From Bacteroidetes bacterium 43-16 (lineage in GTDB: Bacteria; Bacteroidota; Bacteroidia; Chitinophagales; Chitinophagaceae), in contig MKTB01000007.1 in NCBI GenBank assembly GCA_001897525.1, positions 1 to 64,000 of the forward strand: 64,000 bases of DNA. The letters are read 5' to 3'. Shown one piece after another: positions 38,543 to 47,909 of the stretch (its first letter is position 1; each line of letters begins with the position of its first letter). Under the pieces are notes generated by a model, which saw only the letters and a list, made by a program, of their open reading frames with translations, searched no databases and was not told where the DNA came from. A program made the position numbers and the translations under genes.

Positions 38543-39205
38543 CTATTTTTTGTAAAAATTAGAGACCCCGCGGATATCAATGTTTCCGCCGGTGTACTTG
38601 GGTTTACGGTTGCGCGAGACATCTACAAAGGATTTAACCAGTGCCAGTTGCTCACGTACCTCATTTTTTGTGGCCAGTTGGTAATCACCCTTGTCTGCCG
38701 CAAACCCGACACAAGAGATCCCCATTTTTTCACCGAGGAATACAGACCTTTCGAGGTGATAGGCCTGGGTCACCATGATGGCATCATCTACCTTGAACAG
38801 GTCTTTGGCCCGGTACACAGTAGAATAGGTATCGAAACCGGCATAGTCGACAAAGATATCTTCGGGCGGGATGCCCGCATCCACACAATATTCTTTCATG
38901 ACCTTTAATTCATCATAGCGGTTGCTGCCATTATCGCCGGATAACAGGATGCGTTTTACTTTACCGTTCTTGTAGAGCAATACACCTGCATCCAGCCTGT
39001 CTTTCAGGTATTTGCTGGGCTTGCCGTCCCTGCGAATACCGGCACCGAACACAATGCCTACATATTTGGCAGGTACCGATTCCAGATCTTTATAGATCAC
39101 GGCATGCGACACAGATTTGACATAGGCCCATATGGCTCCCACGCCTACAAGGCCTGCAATGCCGGTAGTCAGCACTATTTTTCTTATTTTCTTAAATTTC
39201 GACAT
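38543..39205 (-). CDS. SanA/YdcF-like (DUF218) membrane protein
   Basis: A 220-residue protein with an N-terminal membrane helix (about 9-28) and a DUF218/ElyC-like domain. Motifs: GIVFGAGIRRDGKPSKYLKDRLDAG, KRILLSGDNGSNRYDEL, GIPPEDIFVDYAGFDTYSTVYRAK and VTQAYHLERSVFL, all typical of E. coli SanA, which is linked to envelope barrier function and vancomycin tolerance. The domain faces the periplasm. It sits 17 bases upstream of the metallo-beta-lactamase gene on the same strand, so the two may be co-transcribed. Confidence 0.9.
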   Translation of the reverse strand: MSKFKKIRKIVLTTGIAGLVGVGAIWAYVKSVSHAVIYKDLESVPAKYVGIVFGAGIRRDGKPSKYLKDRLDAGVLLYKNGKVKRILLSGDNGSNRYDELKVMKEYCVDAGIPPEDIFVDYAGFDTYSTVYRAKDLFKVDDAIMVTQAYHLERSVFLGEKMGISCVGFAADKGDYQLATKNEVREQLALVKSFVDVSRNRKPKYTGGNIDIRGVSNFYKK

Positions 39206-39306
39206 GGTCGGTAATGGTTTAGTATTTTAAGCTCCAAGATAGGGATAGTCTGCAATAGCTTTTCTACAAAAAAAGTTAATTTGCGGCAAAGAACTGGATT
39301 TAAGAA

Positions 39307-39834
39307 ATGAAAAAGATCAGCAAGCCGGATTTTACAGAATTTGCCATGTATTATGAGTCTTATATTGAGCAGGTAGATACCTCAATCAGTATTTTAGACC
39401 AGCTGAAATCTTCGGCTAAAGAGCTCACGGCACTTTATAAATCATTAAGTGAAGAACAATTAAGGTTTCGCTATGCTGAAGGTAAGTGGTCGATGAAGGA
39501 TGTACTCATGCACCTGATCGATGTGGAACGGGTATTTGCCTACCGCGCCATGCGCTTTGCCCGTATGGACAGAACGCCTTTGCCTTTCTTCGACGAAAAT
39601 GAATTTGCCAAAAATGCGCATGCTGATGCCATCCCTGTAGCTAAGCTTTTAAAAGAGTTCAATGCCTGCCGCAACCTGAGTGTTACTTTTTTCAATAACC
39701 TTACGGCTAAGCAAATGCTGCTCACCGGTATTGCCAGTAACTATTCGATGAGCGTGAGGGCCTGTGCCTGGATCATCCTGGGGCATCATATGCATCACCG
39801 GGCTGTGATCAGCGAACGGTATTTAAATAGCTAA
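39307..39834 (+). CDS. DinB family protein
   Basis: A 175-residue four-helix-bundle protein. DinB/YfiT-like features: RYAEGKWSMKDVLMHLIDVERVFAYRAMRFAR near residues 55-85, with the first metal-site His in MHLID, and ILGHHMHHRAVISERYL at the C-terminus, supplying the other His ligands. The family uses thiols such as bacillithiol or has unknown substrates. It is divergent from the SanA-like gene. Confidence 0.87.
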   Translation: MKKISKPDFTEFAMYYESYIEQVDTSISILDQLKSSAKELTALYKSLSEEQLRFRYAEGKWSMKDVLMHLIDVERVFAYRAMRFARMDRTPLPFFDENEFAKNAHADAIPVAKLLKEFNACRNLSVTFFNNLTAKQMLLTGIASNYSMSVRACAWIILGHHMHHRAVISERYLNS

Positions 39835-39855
39835 ACTGATTATCTAGTAGCAGGA

Positions 39856-39888
39856 AAACCTATAAGGTTTTTGAAACCTTATAGGTTT
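39856..39888. repeat. 33-base palindrome, copy 1
   Basis: A perfect 15-base inverted repeat (AAACCTATAAGGTTT, loop TTG). Each arm is itself a 5-base nested palindrome (AAACC/GGTTT). An identical copy lies about 140 bases to the right. It sits between convergent genes and could act as a terminator. Confidence 0.92.
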
Positions 39889-39919
39889 AATTACCAGAAA
39901 ATCTTATCCGAAGACCATA

Positions 39920-39975
39920 TGCTTCGACAGGCTCAGCAGGAAAGGGCTTTGAGGTCACCCTGCGTGTCGATGGGT
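39920..39975. repeat. REP-like intergenic repeat
   Basis: Contains GCTTCGACAGGCTCAGC (39921-39937) and the arms TCGACA (39924-39929) and TGTCGA (39965-39970). The GCTTCGACAGGCTCAGC-type sequence recurs between genes in many bacterial genomes. It lies between the two palindromes. Confidence 0.6.
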
Positions 39976-39995
39976 GGTTAACATCAATAGCTGGA

Positions 39996-40028
39996 AAACC
40001 TATAAGGTTTTTGAAACCTTATAGGTTT
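39996..40028. repeat. 33-base palindrome, copy 2
   Basis: Identical in all 33 bases to the copy at 39856-39888. It ends 11 bases before the stop of the minus-strand M48 peptidase gene. Confidence 0.92.
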
Positions 40029-40038
40029 GATTAATGTA

Positions 40039-40842
40039 TTAAAACAGGGACCTGAATTGCAGGTAACCCTGGTCTTCTTCAGCGGCCGGTATGGTCGATA
40101 CACAATTATTTGAAGTAGCTTGCGCCTGGATATTCTGCACCCTGTTATCCGGGTTAGGGTGTGTACTCAGGAATGCCGGCACACCCGATCCGCCATGGTT
40201 GTTGAGCTTGATAAAAAAGTCGGCAGCTCCGTCTGCACGGTACTTCGTAGGGCATAAATAGTTGACGGAGTAAGTATCTGCATCTTTCTCATCGCTGCGG
40301 CTAAAGCTCAGGCTGATGAGTTCTGCACCGATCTGTGTCAGCATATTCTGGTCATTGCCTACCAGGATGTCCAGCAAGGTTTGTACCCCATATCTTTTCG
40401 TGAGTTGATTGGTAGAATGCCTGCGGTCTGCATGGGCCATTTCATGCCCCATTACACCTGCCAGCGAAGATTTATTATCCAAGTATTTGATCAGACCGGT
40501 ATAGACATAGATGTATCCTCCGGGCGTACAGAATGCGTTCACGGTATTATCATCATCGATGATATAGATCTCCCAGGCAAACTGGTTCTTGTAGGTGATC
40601 TTACCGCTGTTCAATATATCGTCCCTCATACTGTAGAGGTAAGCATATGCAGCCTGGTTTGATGCAGGGTTCAAGATGGGAAACTGCGCAGGATCTGCTT
40701 CTATCTGAGCCTTGGTCTGCAATCCTAATTCTTTATCATTGTCTATAGAAAAAATGTTGATCCCGTTTTTTCCACAACCGCTATAAAAGAGCGTACTGGC
40801 GCTTAAGAGAGCACCTAATCCGAATAAATACATTTTCCTCAT
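40039..40842 (-). CDS. M48 family metallopeptidase lipoprotein
   Basis: A 267-residue lipoprotein (lipobox YSGC, Cys about 23). GVMGHEMAHADRRHS holds the zinc HEXXH motif, and SFSRSDEKDADTYSVNYLCPTKY holds the third ligand (Glu in the DEKDAD segment). HPNPDNRVQNIQAQA is the typical C-terminal signature. This is the BepA/LoiP-like group, which controls outer-membrane protein quality in the periplasm. Stand-alone gene. Confidence 0.93.
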   Translation of the reverse strand: MRKMYLFGLGALLSASTLFYSGCGKNGINIFSIDNDKELGLQTKAQIEADPAQFPILNPASNQAAYAYLYSMRDDILNSGKITYKNQFAWEIYIIDDDNTVNAFCTPGGYIYVYTGLIKYLDNKSSLAGVMGHEMAHADRRHSTNQLTKRYGVQTLLDILVGNDQNMLTQIGAELISLSFSRSDEKDADTYSVNYLCPTKYRADGAADFFIKLNNHGGSGVPAFLSTHPNPDNRVQNIQAQATSNNCVSTIPAAEEDQGYLQFRSLF

Positions 40843-40924
40843 ATACAGTTCATTTTTATCAAAGTTAAAAAAAATACCGGCAAATGGTTTTCTTGTTTAT
40901 CGCGCCCTGCTCTGTACCTTAGGT

Positions 40925-41695
40925 TCAGGCCATAGCAACGGGAAAACCAAACGTCATTCCTTTTTCTTTTAGCTTGGCGATCAGCTCCGGTAAGATGTCT
41001 ACGGTAATAGCACAAGGGTCGTGCAGTAAGATGGTGTTATTGCTGCGTACATTTTTTAGTATCTTATTGAGTAATGCCCCGGGATCTTTTGCCACGGTAT
41101 CCAGGCTTCTCAAGGTCCAGCCCACAGATTGCATCTCCAGGCTGTCCAGGGCTTTGGCCAGGTTGGGATTGGTGACCCCGAAAGGCGGGCGGAAGATGTT
41201 AGAACTAAGGCCTGTAGCCGCTTTGATCTGTTCATTACAGCGCAGTATATCTTCCTTCATCTGCCGGGCAGGTTGCCAGTAGAAAGCGCCATTATGTGCA
41301 TAGGTATGATTCCCTATTAAATGTCCCTCGTCTTTGATCCTTTGGAGTATATGCTCCTTCCCGGCTATTTGATGCCCGATAATAAAGAAAGTAGCCTGTA
41401 CGCCTTCAGCTTTCAGTATATCGAGTACTTTCAGGGTATTTTCATGTGGTCCATCATCAAAGGTGAGTGCCACGGGCTTAGTACCCGTTCTCAACTGTTG
41501 TATGCTCAGGGGCACCCTGTTGGTAGACCTTAAAAAGAAATTCCACCTAATGTTCATACAGCCCAGCACCAAAATGCCCAGCAAAAACAATAAAGTGATG
41601 AGTGTCCACCACCAGGCATAACCGCTGTACCACACTCCTGCCCCTACATGGGCCAGCAGGATGATGCTGAACACCAAAAAATATTTAAATCTCAT
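40925..41695 (-). CDS. Polysaccharide deacetylase (NodB domain)
   Basis: A 256-residue membrane-anchored enzyme, with two hydrophobic segments in the first 45 residues. The NodB domain shows all motifs: ALTFDDGPHEN (catalytic Asp and metal Asp), GNHTYAHNGAFYW (metal His pair), FRPPFGVTNPNL and the C-terminal ILLHDP. It removes acetyl groups from a cell-wall or capsule sugar; the substrate is not known. The gene lies 3 bases downstream of the 815-residue unknown protein's stop and probably shares its transcript. Confidence 0.92.
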   Translation of the reverse strand: MRFKYFLVFSIILLAHVGAGVWYSGYAWWWTLITLLFLLGILVLGCMNIRWNFFLRSTNRVPLSIQQLRTGTKPVALTFDDGPHENTLKVLDILKAEGVQATFFIIGHQIAGKEHILQRIKDEGHLIGNHTYAHNGAFYWQPARQMKEDILRCNEQIKAATGLSSNIFRPPFGVTNPNLAKALDSLEMQSVGWTLRSLDTVAKDPGALLNKILKNVRSNNTILLHDPCAITVDILPELIAKLKEKGMTFGFPVAMA

Positions 41696-41697
41696 CG

Positions 41698-44145
41698 CTA
41701 TCTTTTCCTTAAATAATCTGCATAATAATCGCAGGTGCCTTTAACCAGTTTCAAATACCTTGTTTCTGAAAAAGTAGTGGTCAGTTTATCAAAATAAGGA
41801 TTTTTCAATGCGTTGATATAATAGGCCTGGTCATAGTAGTAACTGCTATGCCCTTCTGTAGTAGGGCTGCGTTTGGTCCAGCATTTAGCTGCACCCCACA
41901 GGGCCTTGGCTTTCAGCTCGGGGTCTATAGATACGGCTGCGGCTTTATTGAAATATTGTTCTGCGGCAAATACACGGTAATATTCCTGCAAATGGCGCGG
42001 CTTCTTGGCATCACTGGCATCTTTAAAATAGCCGTTATCATCAGTAGCTATACGGTTGTACGCCACCATATCCGCGGCTTTCCCGTAATAGGAAATATTG
42101 TAAAGGGCCACAGCATAGCCATATAATGCGCCTGCATCATTCGGGTTTTTCGCAATGATGTCCTGCAGCTCTGCCATCCTTTTGCTAAAGCCCAGTTTGT
42201 TATACATCCTTGCAGTATCCTGTGGATATAGCTCGATATAGTCATTGATCTGGGGCATAAAAGGATTGGGGAAACTCATGTCGGGAACATCTGCCTGTTC
42301 AAAAATTTTGATCGCAGATTTAAAGTCATAGCTGCGCACATACATGGTTCCTTCCAGCTCTTTCAGTATAGGTAAGGTATAATAAGTATTATCAACCAGC
42401 CATTTCTCAAAAGCTGTTTTTTTATTGCTTCCCCGGAAAGCCTGTACTTTTTTCAGACTAGCCACAGAGAGGTTACTCAACACATCACCCTGCACATCCT
42501 GGAAGTCCTGGTCGGCATTAAAAGTCACACGGCTGCTGTCCCAGGTAAAGGCATGGGCCATAGCATACACCCCTTTGATGGTATCTCCCTGCTGGAAATA
42601 CTTACCGGCTACCAGGTGGTTCATCACATCCCTAAACTGGTAAACGGCCAGTTCAGCGTGCTTCGCCACTTCATTCAGGCTTTTCAGCTTGGGCAATAAT
42701 TCGGCTTCTATCTGTGGGGTGATTGTTTTGGATTTATATAAGGAATACAATAAGTCGATCACCTGGTACAGTCCTTTTTCACTTTCTTTCATACCGGCAG
42801 CGGTAGCTTGCTGCAGGTTGGCCTGCATCTCGGGCGCATTGTTCTGCATACAGGCCAGGTAGGCTTTGGTAAGGTACCAGAGCGCCGGGGTTCCTGCCTG
42901 CTTATCGGCAATTAGCTGATCGGTAAAGCTGTTCAGGGATTTGATATAATCTCTATAAGTCTTATCGGCATCTGTTGAAGGATTCTCCTGTACACTGTTC
43001 ATATCCCTGATGCTGTAATACCAGATCCTTGCATCGGGCAATTTATTTTCGGCATAGATGAGTTGGGTAAAATAGCCGCTTTCCAGCTTATTCACCTCGC
43101 GGTTCACCAGTACATCAATACCCGCAACTTTAGGATCTAAGGCATAAGCTTTCTTGATATCCTCCAAAGCAAATTCAGGATAGGCCCTTAAGCCTTTCAT
43201 CACCATAACCACCGCACGTTCGTGATCGGTCTTGCAGAGTTTATAGATATCCTGTATGCGGTCTTGTTCCAGTTCACCACTTTCTGTATCGTACCGTTTA
43301 CGCGACCATTCAAAGCTGACCATAGCATCATACTTATACGCATCGCTGTTGTCAAACATTTTTGAATAATAGTATCCTGCCAGCGCTTTGTCGCCTTTGC
43401 GGTAATGCACACCAGCCCTGAAACCGATGATACGGGTATAGGCCACGCTCTGGTCTGCTTTTCCGGCCAATAACTGGTCAAATAAGCTCAGCACCTCATC
43501 GTCCTGCTTGGCATAAAAGGCCATCCTCATTACCTGGAAGGCATATTTCATTTTCAGCAAGTCGTTCTTTTCTTTGCGGAAGGCCGTCAGTCCTTCATCC
43601 TTCAGGCTGTTATTGGATTGTACCGGTTTTTGTTTATTATCGTTCCAGTCAGAAAGTTCCTGGTTGGCATTGATCTCACATTTTTTTGCATAAATCAGGT
43701 AGTCCAGGTAGGCTTTACCTTTCTTCTCTGAAAGGAACTGGTAAAAGGCATTAGCAGCCAGGCTGTCGTTCTTGCTGTTGGCCCGACCTTCGGCTTTCAG
43801 GGCAAAGAGACTGTTGAGCCCGGCTTTATAAACGATCTGCTCGATCTGCTCCAGGCTGTATTTATCGCCCAGCTCAGCTTTCCACTCTTTTAATATAAGT
43901 TGTTTATTGACGTTTTCACTGGTAGAGGAGGAAAAATCATTGCTCCAGTAATTATAATTATTGTAGTAAAGATCGCTTTCCACAAAGTTGAACGGCATGT
44001 ACGCAGGCTTCCCCGGTGCTTCGTTGCCAAAAAACTGCGGATAGGTATCATAATTATTATAATCGGCACAAGCTTGTATTACCTGCTCTGAAGACACGAG
44101 TCCCAGTATGCTAATCGAAACGGCTAAACACTTCTTCCAGTTCAT
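41698..44145 (-). CDS. Large secreted helical repeat protein, unknown
   Basis: An 815-residue protein. The N-terminus (MNWKKCLAVSISILGLVSSEQVIQACA) is a plausible signal peptide. The rest is helical, with TPR/HAT-like pairs (GKAYLDYLIYAKK, ALAGYYYSKMFDNS, ALYGYAVALYNISYYGKAADMV) and no recognised family. Its start overlaps the upstream gene by 35 bases, and the deacetylase follows within 3 bases, so the three genes are an operon. Function unknown; a role in envelope polysaccharide handling is only a guess from position. Confidence 0.75.
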   Translation of the reverse strand: MNWKKCLAVSISILGLVSSEQVIQACADYNNYDTYPQFFGNEAPGKPAYMPFNFVESDLYYNNYNYWSNDFSSSTSENVNKQLILKEWKAELGDKYSLEQIEQIVYKAGLNSLFALKAEGRANSKNDSLAANAFYQFLSEKKGKAYLDYLIYAKKCEINANQELSDWNDNKQKPVQSNNSLKDEGLTAFRKEKNDLLKMKYAFQVMRMAFYAKQDDEVLSLFDQLLAGKADQSVAYTRIIGFRAGVHYRKGDKALAGYYYSKMFDNSDAYKYDAMVSFEWSRKRYDTESGELEQDRIQDIYKLCKTDHERAVVMVMKGLRAYPEFALEDIKKAYALDPKVAGIDVLVNREVNKLESGYFTQLIYAENKLPDARIWYYSIRDMNSVQENPSTDADKTYRDYIKSLNSFTDQLIADKQAGTPALWYLTKAYLACMQNNAPEMQANLQQATAAGMKESEKGLYQVIDLLYSLYKSKTITPQIEAELLPKLKSLNEVAKHAELAVYQFRDVMNHLVAGKYFQQGDTIKGVYAMAHAFTWDSSRVTFNADQDFQDVQGDVLSNLSVASLKKVQAFRGSNKKTAFEKWLVDNTYYTLPILKELEGTMYVRSYDFKSAIKIFEQADVPDMSFPNPFMPQINDYIELYPQDTARMYNKLGFSKRMAELQDIIAKNPNDAGALYGYAVALYNISYYGKAADMVAYNRIATDDNGYFKDASDAKKPRHLQEYYRVFAAEQYFNKAAAVSIDPELKAKALWGAAKCWTKRSPTTEGHSSYYYDQAYYINALKNPYFDKLTTTFSETRYLKLVKGTCDYYADYLRKR

Positions 44146-45148
44146 GTATGGTATAATTTTTAAAATTCACACTATCACAGTGATACAGCAGCAAATTTAA
44201 AGAATCCGTTTTGATTCTTGCCGAGAGATACTTTGCTATTTCATTAACCCGTTCTATATGACTCTCCTCCAGGCGCAGGACTTGTCCCTTTTTAAGGGTA
44301 TAACCTTTCAGCAATTGATCTTTTGTCACTTTAAAGGTATGATCATTCATCGCCTCCAGGCCTGCTTTTTGTTCCAGGTCCCGGCGGTCCACATCGCGCA
44401 GAATGCCTTTCAGCTGTTCTGCTTCAAACAATAAAGTCCATTGAAAAATGGGCAAAGCGATATCCAGGGGTAAAGGATAAGAGCCTACCGTCCCGAGGTA
44501 GGATGTTGCAGAAGTGACATTGAGTATCGAGTTTTCTACCTTAATATTCCTCAGGTTATCGATGTTATAAACCATCAACAAGCCTTTATCTGCCGGGGGA
44601 ATGCCCGAAGCGGCCAGGTATTTGACCTGGTGCAGCCGAATCGTAACACTTAATTTCTTGCCCTTAAAATAGGCTTGCTGTTTCAGTTTTTGCAACAATT
44701 CAAAATACCTTTCTTTATTATTTTGGGTCCAGTCGCAATCCACCTGCACCTCTTCCGGGGCAATACCGGCCTTAATTGATTGCTCTTCGAGCAGGGTGGC
44801 TATATTCCGGGCATAAAATCCCAGTTCATCCCAGGACATGGCATTTAAGCCTGCCGGGGTGATGAACACCACGGGTACTATTTTCTTTTGCGGCAAGCCT
44901 TTCCCGATATTGATGATGGCCTTCGGCATCGCTTTTTTACCCGCCACATCTACATCAAACACGCGCAGGTAGAGCCGGTCGGTCTTCAGGCTGTCCATAT
45001 AGCTGTTTTCATAGCTGCTGATGTTGACATTGGTTTTCCAATAATAGAAACCTCGCCCCACTACCCTGCCGGCCTTTTGCTGACAAGCAGCGAAAAGCAG
45101 GAAGGAGAGTGTCAGGCACACCAGGATCCGGGCTGCTCGTAAATTCAT
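44111..45148 (-). CDS. Lipoprotein, DUF3142-like (unsure)
   Basis: A protein of about 345 residues. The ATG at 45148 is chosen over 45172 because it starts a lipoprotein signal (MNLRAARILVCLTLSFLLFAAC, lipobox FAAC). The sequence pattern (KTDRLYLRVFDVDVAG, IAPEEVQVDCDWTQNNKERYFELLQKLKQQ, KKLSVTIRLHQVKYLAASGIPPADKGLLMVYNIDNL) suggests a TIM-barrel-like fold and resembles DUF3142, from memory only. It overlaps the following gene and heads that operon. Confidence 0.6.
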   Translation of the reverse strand: MNLRAARILVCLTLSFLLFAACQQKAGRVVGRGFYYWKTNVNISSYENSYMDSLKTDRLYLRVFDVDVAGKKAMPKAIINIGKGLPQKKIVPVVFITPAGLNAMSWDELGFYARNIATLLEEQSIKAGIAPEEVQVDCDWTQNNKERYFELLQKLKQQAYFKGKKLSVTIRLHQVKYLAASGIPPADKGLLMVYNIDNLRNIKVENSILNVTSATSYLGTVGSYPLPLDIALPIFQWTLLFEAEQLKGILRDVDRRDLEQKAGLEAMNDHTFKVTKDQLLKGYTLKKGQVLRLEESHIERVNEIAKYLSARIKTDSLNLLLYHCDSVNFKNYTIHELEEVFSRFD

Positions 45149-45177
45149 TTTATCTTTTCTATTACATTGCAAAAGTA

Positions 45178-45185
45178 TATTTTTG
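45178..45185 (+). promoter_or_regulatory. Possible -7 box for the PIG-L gene
   Basis: TATTTTTG is an exact TAnnTTTG match 42 bases before the ATG at 45228. It lies in the short divergent gap between the DUF3142-like and PIG-L genes. No -33 TTTG at normal spacing is seen. Confidence 0.4.
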
Positions 45186-45227
45186 TCAGCTTTAATCGGG
45201 CCGCGATGCTATATTATAATTTTTAAG

Positions 45228-47684
45228 ATGCGCAACAAATCTATATTTCTTTTCCTCATAGGTATACTGTTTTTACAACCATTGTCCTACGCTCAGCAGT
45301 TCCGGCCAAGGCCATCAGCGGGCATTTATAAAGACCTGCAACAGTTGCAACGCATGGGTACGGTGATGTATATTGCTGCCCATCCAGATGATGAGAATAC
45401 CCGCCTGATCACTTACCTGGTGCATCACGATCATATCAATACCATTTATCTCTCCCTCACCCGGGGCGATGGCGGGCAGAATATTATCGGTAATGAACAG
45501 GGCGCAGCGCTGGGACTGATAAGGACAAACGAGATGATGATGGCGCGCAAAATCGACGGGGGCAAGCAATTGTTCACCCGCTTTATCGATTTTGGCTTTA
45601 CCAAGTCTCCTGTGGAAACCTTTAATTTCTGGAATAAACAACAGGTGGTAGATGACATTAAAACGGCTATCCAGCAATATAAACCTGATGTACTGATCTG
45701 CAGATTTCCCACAACTGGTGAAGGCGGACATGGTCAGCATACCGCATCGGCCATAGCGGCACTGGAAGCCTTCAGGCAATTGGAGCAATCTAATGATAAA
45801 GATACCTGGAAACCAAAGCGCATTTTGTTCAATGCCTTCCGCTTCGGATCTGCCAACACCATTAAAGAAGGGCAGTTTGAGGTAGCCATCAACCAGTTTG
45901 ACCCTATCCTGGGAGAAGCGTATGGGGAGGTGGCCGGCAGAAGCCGCTCTGAGCATAAAAGCCAGGGCGCAGGCACGCCCCAGAGCTATGGCATCAGCAA
46001 TGAAAATTTTGAACTGATGGCCGGAGCAGATTTAAAAAATTCTATTTATGATGGCATTGATACTTCCTGGAACAGGGTCGGTCTAAAATCTGCCGGACAG
46101 GAGATTGCAAAGATCCTCCAACAATTCCAGTTCGATGCGCCACAAAAAAGTGTGGCTGCATTGATCAGTTTAAGAAAAAAACTAAGTGCCGCAAAACCGG
46201 CCAACGATTTCTGGTTGCAGGCTAAGCTGAAAGACCTTGACCGGATCATTATAGCCTGTACCGGTTTCCAGATGGAAGTATTGAGTAAAACGCCTGTAAC
46301 GATCTCCAATAGCAGCATACCGGTAGAGATCAAAGCGATCAGCCGCTATCCGCAACTGAGCATAAAATCTATCAACGAGGTGGAAGGCAAAACACTTGCT
46401 GCCAATATCCGGCCGGAGACCGATAGAATATGGGAAACACAGGCCCAGACCACCGTATTCAAATCATTCGGGATCACGCAAGCTTACTGGTTGCAGGAGG
46501 AAGGAAAAAACAACCAGTTTGCCTACCCTGCTCCTTATCAAAATGAACCATTAAGCTATAACCCTTTTGTTTTAAACACTACTTTGCTCATTGATGGAGC
46601 TACATTCGAAATCGAAACGCCGGTTTCCTACAAAAAGCTGGACCCTACGCGCGGTGATGTCATAGAAGCAGTACGCATTATGCCGGACTTTGACCTGAGC
46701 CCTGCAACTGCCAGTATCGTGATCCAAAAGGATAAGGATTTTGAATTGGGCTTAACGGTCTATTCAAGGATCAATACAAGCAATGCCTCCCTGGAAATTT
46801 ATGATCATGCAGGTACCCTTATCGCCCAACAAACGGGTATTCGCCTGAATGAAAATGAAAGTAAAAAGATCCTGGTCAGTGTAAAAGGCAGCGCTGTCAG
46901 CCATTTACCGGGCGAGTCTAAACTACAGTATGTGCTTGTGGCCAACCATCAAAAATACAATAAGCAATTGCACATCATCCAATACCCGCATATCCCCACT
47001 TTACAATACTTCACAGATGCTACGTCCAATATCATCATTGAAAACTGGATCACTAAGGCCAGGAATATCGGCTATATTACGGGGGCCGGGGATAAAGTCG
47101 CAGAAAGCCTTTCAGACCTGGGACTGAATGTAACGATCCTCAGCAATAATGACCTGAATAATGTCAATAACCTGAAAAAGTATGATGCCATTGTTTGCGG
47201 GGTCAGGCTGGCGAATACGAGAAAAGATATAGAGCAGTATTTACCGGAACTCTGGAAATACATTGAGCAGGGCGGCACGGTAGTGATGCAGTACAATACC
47301 AGTATGGGCCTGGAGCTGAACAACTTCAGCCCGCTCCCGGTAAAGCTTTCCAGGAGCAGGGTAACGGATGAACTGGCTGCTGTAACGATACTGGAACCTA
47401 CCGATAAAGTATTGAATACTCCCAACAAGATTGATGCAAAAGATTTTGAACACTGGACACAGGAAAGAGGTATCTACTACCCGGAATCCTGGGATAAAAG
47501 CTTCAAAGCCTTACTGTCTATGAATGACCCGGGTGAAGAGGCCCTGAAAGGCGGTATCATTTATGCACCTTACGGGAAAGGTTATTTTGTCTATACATCA
47601 TTGGTATTTTTCAGGCAATTGCCGGCCGGTAACCGGGGGGCGATAAGATTGTTCCTGAACCTGCTGAATATTGGAAAGTCATAG
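45228..47684 (+). CDS. PIG-L family deacetylase with long C-terminal extension
   Basis: A protein of about 818 residues from the ATG at 45228, which begins a signal peptide (MRNKSIFLFLIGILFLQPLSYAQ). The frame runs upstream to a TTG at 45183 but that start is less likely. The PIG-L domain has AAHPDDEN (zinc ligands), LTRGDGGQN and GGHGQHTASAI. After it come about 550 residues, with a beta-rich part and a C-terminal glutamine-amidotransferase-like region (KYDAIVCGVRLANTR, QGGTVVMQYNTSMG). The family hydrolyses N-acetyl groups on sugars or lipids; the substrate is unknown. The gene is single. Confidence 0.9.
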   Translation: MRNKSIFLFLIGILFLQPLSYAQQFRPRPSAGIYKDLQQLQRMGTVMYIAAHPDDENTRLITYLVHHDHINTIYLSLTRGDGGQNIIGNEQGAALGLIRTNEMMMARKIDGGKQLFTRFIDFGFTKSPVETFNFWNKQQVVDDIKTAIQQYKPDVLICRFPTTGEGGHGQHTASAIAALEAFRQLEQSNDKDTWKPKRILFNAFRFGSANTIKEGQFEVAINQFDPILGEAYGEVAGRSRSEHKSQGAGTPQSYGISNENFELMAGADLKNSIYDGIDTSWNRVGLKSAGQEIAKILQQFQFDAPQKSVAALISLRKKLSAAKPANDFWLQAKLKDLDRIIIACTGFQMEVLSKTPVTISNSSIPVEIKAISRYPQLSIKSINEVEGKTLAANIRPETDRIWETQAQTTVFKSFGITQAYWLQEEGKNNQFAYPAPYQNEPLSYNPFVLNTTLLIDGATFEIETPVSYKKLDPTRGDVIEAVRIMPDFDLSPATASIVIQKDKDFELGLTVYSRINTSNASLEIYDHAGTLIAQQTGIRLNENESKKILVSVKGSAVSHLPGESKLQYVLVANHQKYNKQLHIIQYPHIPTLQYFTDATSNIIIENWITKARNIGYITGAGDKVAESLSDLGLNVTILSNNDLNNVNNLKKYDAIVCGVRLANTRKDIEQYLPELWKYIEQGGTVVMQYNTSMGLELNNFSPLPVKLSRSRVTDELAAVTILEPTDKVLNTPNKIDAKDFEHWTQERGIYYPESWDKSFKALLSMNDPGEEALKGGIIYAPYGKGYFVYTSLVFFRQLPAGNRGAIRLFLNLLNIGKS

Positions 47685-47909
47685 GTATAACAGATTACGC
47701 CTATCAAGGAATAAATAAATTAATCTCCTGCATTTCAAAACCGGATTGTGTGCAAAGTCACTAAACTGTGAACATAAAATATCTGGTAATGAGTATAAAA
47801 TTTGAATGATTTTATTAATAAAAGGGTTTTTCGGCAATCTTGTGTACCTTTAACCTCTAAACCCTTTATTTTTTTAATTACAAGGCACCATAAGACTTTG
47901 CTTGTTTAG

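Noticed and set aside
45183-45227. TTG start for the PIG-L protein
   Set aside because: The ATG at 45228 gives a clean signal peptide and is downstream of the -7 box.
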